This document shows positions 63,638-64,000 of a stretch of DNA of 64,000 nt, piece by piece. Numbering within the stretch: the stretch's first letter is position 1; the number at the start of each line of letters is the position of its first letter. The notes beneath the pieces are model-generated. The model saw nothing but the letters and a program-made list of their open reading frames with translations, ran no database searches and had not been told where the DNA came from. The DNA comes from Varroa destructor (taxonomy: Eukaryota > Arthropoda > Arachnida > Mesostigmata > Varroidae), in assembly GCF_002443255.2 (NCBI RefSeq), contig NW_019211455.1, positions 21,551,126 to 21,615,125 on the forward strand. The letters run 5' to 3'. Made by a program: the position numbers and the translations under genes.

Positions 63638-64000
63638 AATGTCTGGTAATTGCACTAACTTGAATCGCAATTTCTTGTTTCTCATTATCAGCGGCCGTGC
63701 ACACTGCTTACAATTTCATTTTTTTGACATCGAATTTTCATAGTCTTTGTAGATGAACTCTTCAGCATAACTATTAGCATATTGTTTCTTCGATTTGAGG
63801 AGTCCATTAAAACGGTTCATTTAGAATATTTCATGGAACCCTACATGTTTGCAATATTCAAGATGAGTGGACTGTCAGGGCAATAATATTCACCAAAAGA
63901 AAGATAGGGTACAGCTGTCTTTTTTATTAGTTGCCAAATTGGCGCATTGCGAAGCTTTCGACACTAATGCTTGCCCACTCTTAAATTTCCTGCAAAACTT

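Noticed and set aside
1..64000. CRISPR arrays, operons, phage or prokaryotic mobile elements
   Set aside because: The window is eukaryotic with spliced genes; no regularly spaced direct repeats or bacterial gene clusters are present.

Overview
The window is eukaryotic nuclear DNA, most likely from an arthropod and probably a mite or other chelicerate. The evidence is multi-exon genes with GT-AG introns, an AT-rich background, animal-specific families, and a two-domain TUT4/7-type uridylyltransferase of a kind I believe flies lack. The species assignment is inference. Coding sequence covers about a fifth of the window. The rest is introns, AT-rich intergenic DNA, TA/CA microsatellites, a few copies of a tRNA-derived SINE-like repeat, and two 100-N assembly gaps.

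Layout. (1) 1-5001 (+): 3' end of a MAST-family kinase gene (half of the PDZ domain plus a long Ser/Pro tail). (2) 5002-13388: 3' UTR, a gap and gene-poor DNA. (3) 13389-17632 (-): a small unrecognised three-exon gene, then a two-exon SREK1IP1 orthologue whose ~3 kb intron holds relics of a MADF-domain gene. (4) 19196-21072 (+): a glycosyltransferase family 92 enzyme. (5) 21073-29043: gene-poor DNA. (6) 29044-31353 (+): a complete five-exon PIP4P/TMEM55 gene of 257 codons, whose catalytic CX5R motif appears to be gone. (7) 34166-37017 (-): a four-exon orphan protein of 556 residues. (8) 37018-47237: gene-poor, with a GC-richer promoter-like zone near 43-44 kb. (9) 47238-57232 (+): a TUT4/7-type terminal uridylyltransferase with alternative 3' ends. 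(10) 57233-62591: gene-poor, with one candidate minus-strand terminal exon and two coding-like fragments or hairpins. (11) 62592-63254 (+): first coding exon of an ABCC transporter, most like the sulfonylurea receptor, running off the right edge.

The genes do not form a pathway. They are ordinary, independently transcribed animal genes: signalling kinase, splicing factor partner, glycosyltransferase, lysosomal membrane protein, RNA uridylation enzyme and ABC transporter. Most interesting are the loss of the catalytic motif in the PIP4P homologue, the alternative C-termini of the uridylyltransferase, several small genes or exons recovered only by matching splice phases, two inverted repeats that would fold better on the minus strand, and the SINE-like family. 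All splice junctions were read by eye from GT/AG sites and phase; none is backed by transcripts.
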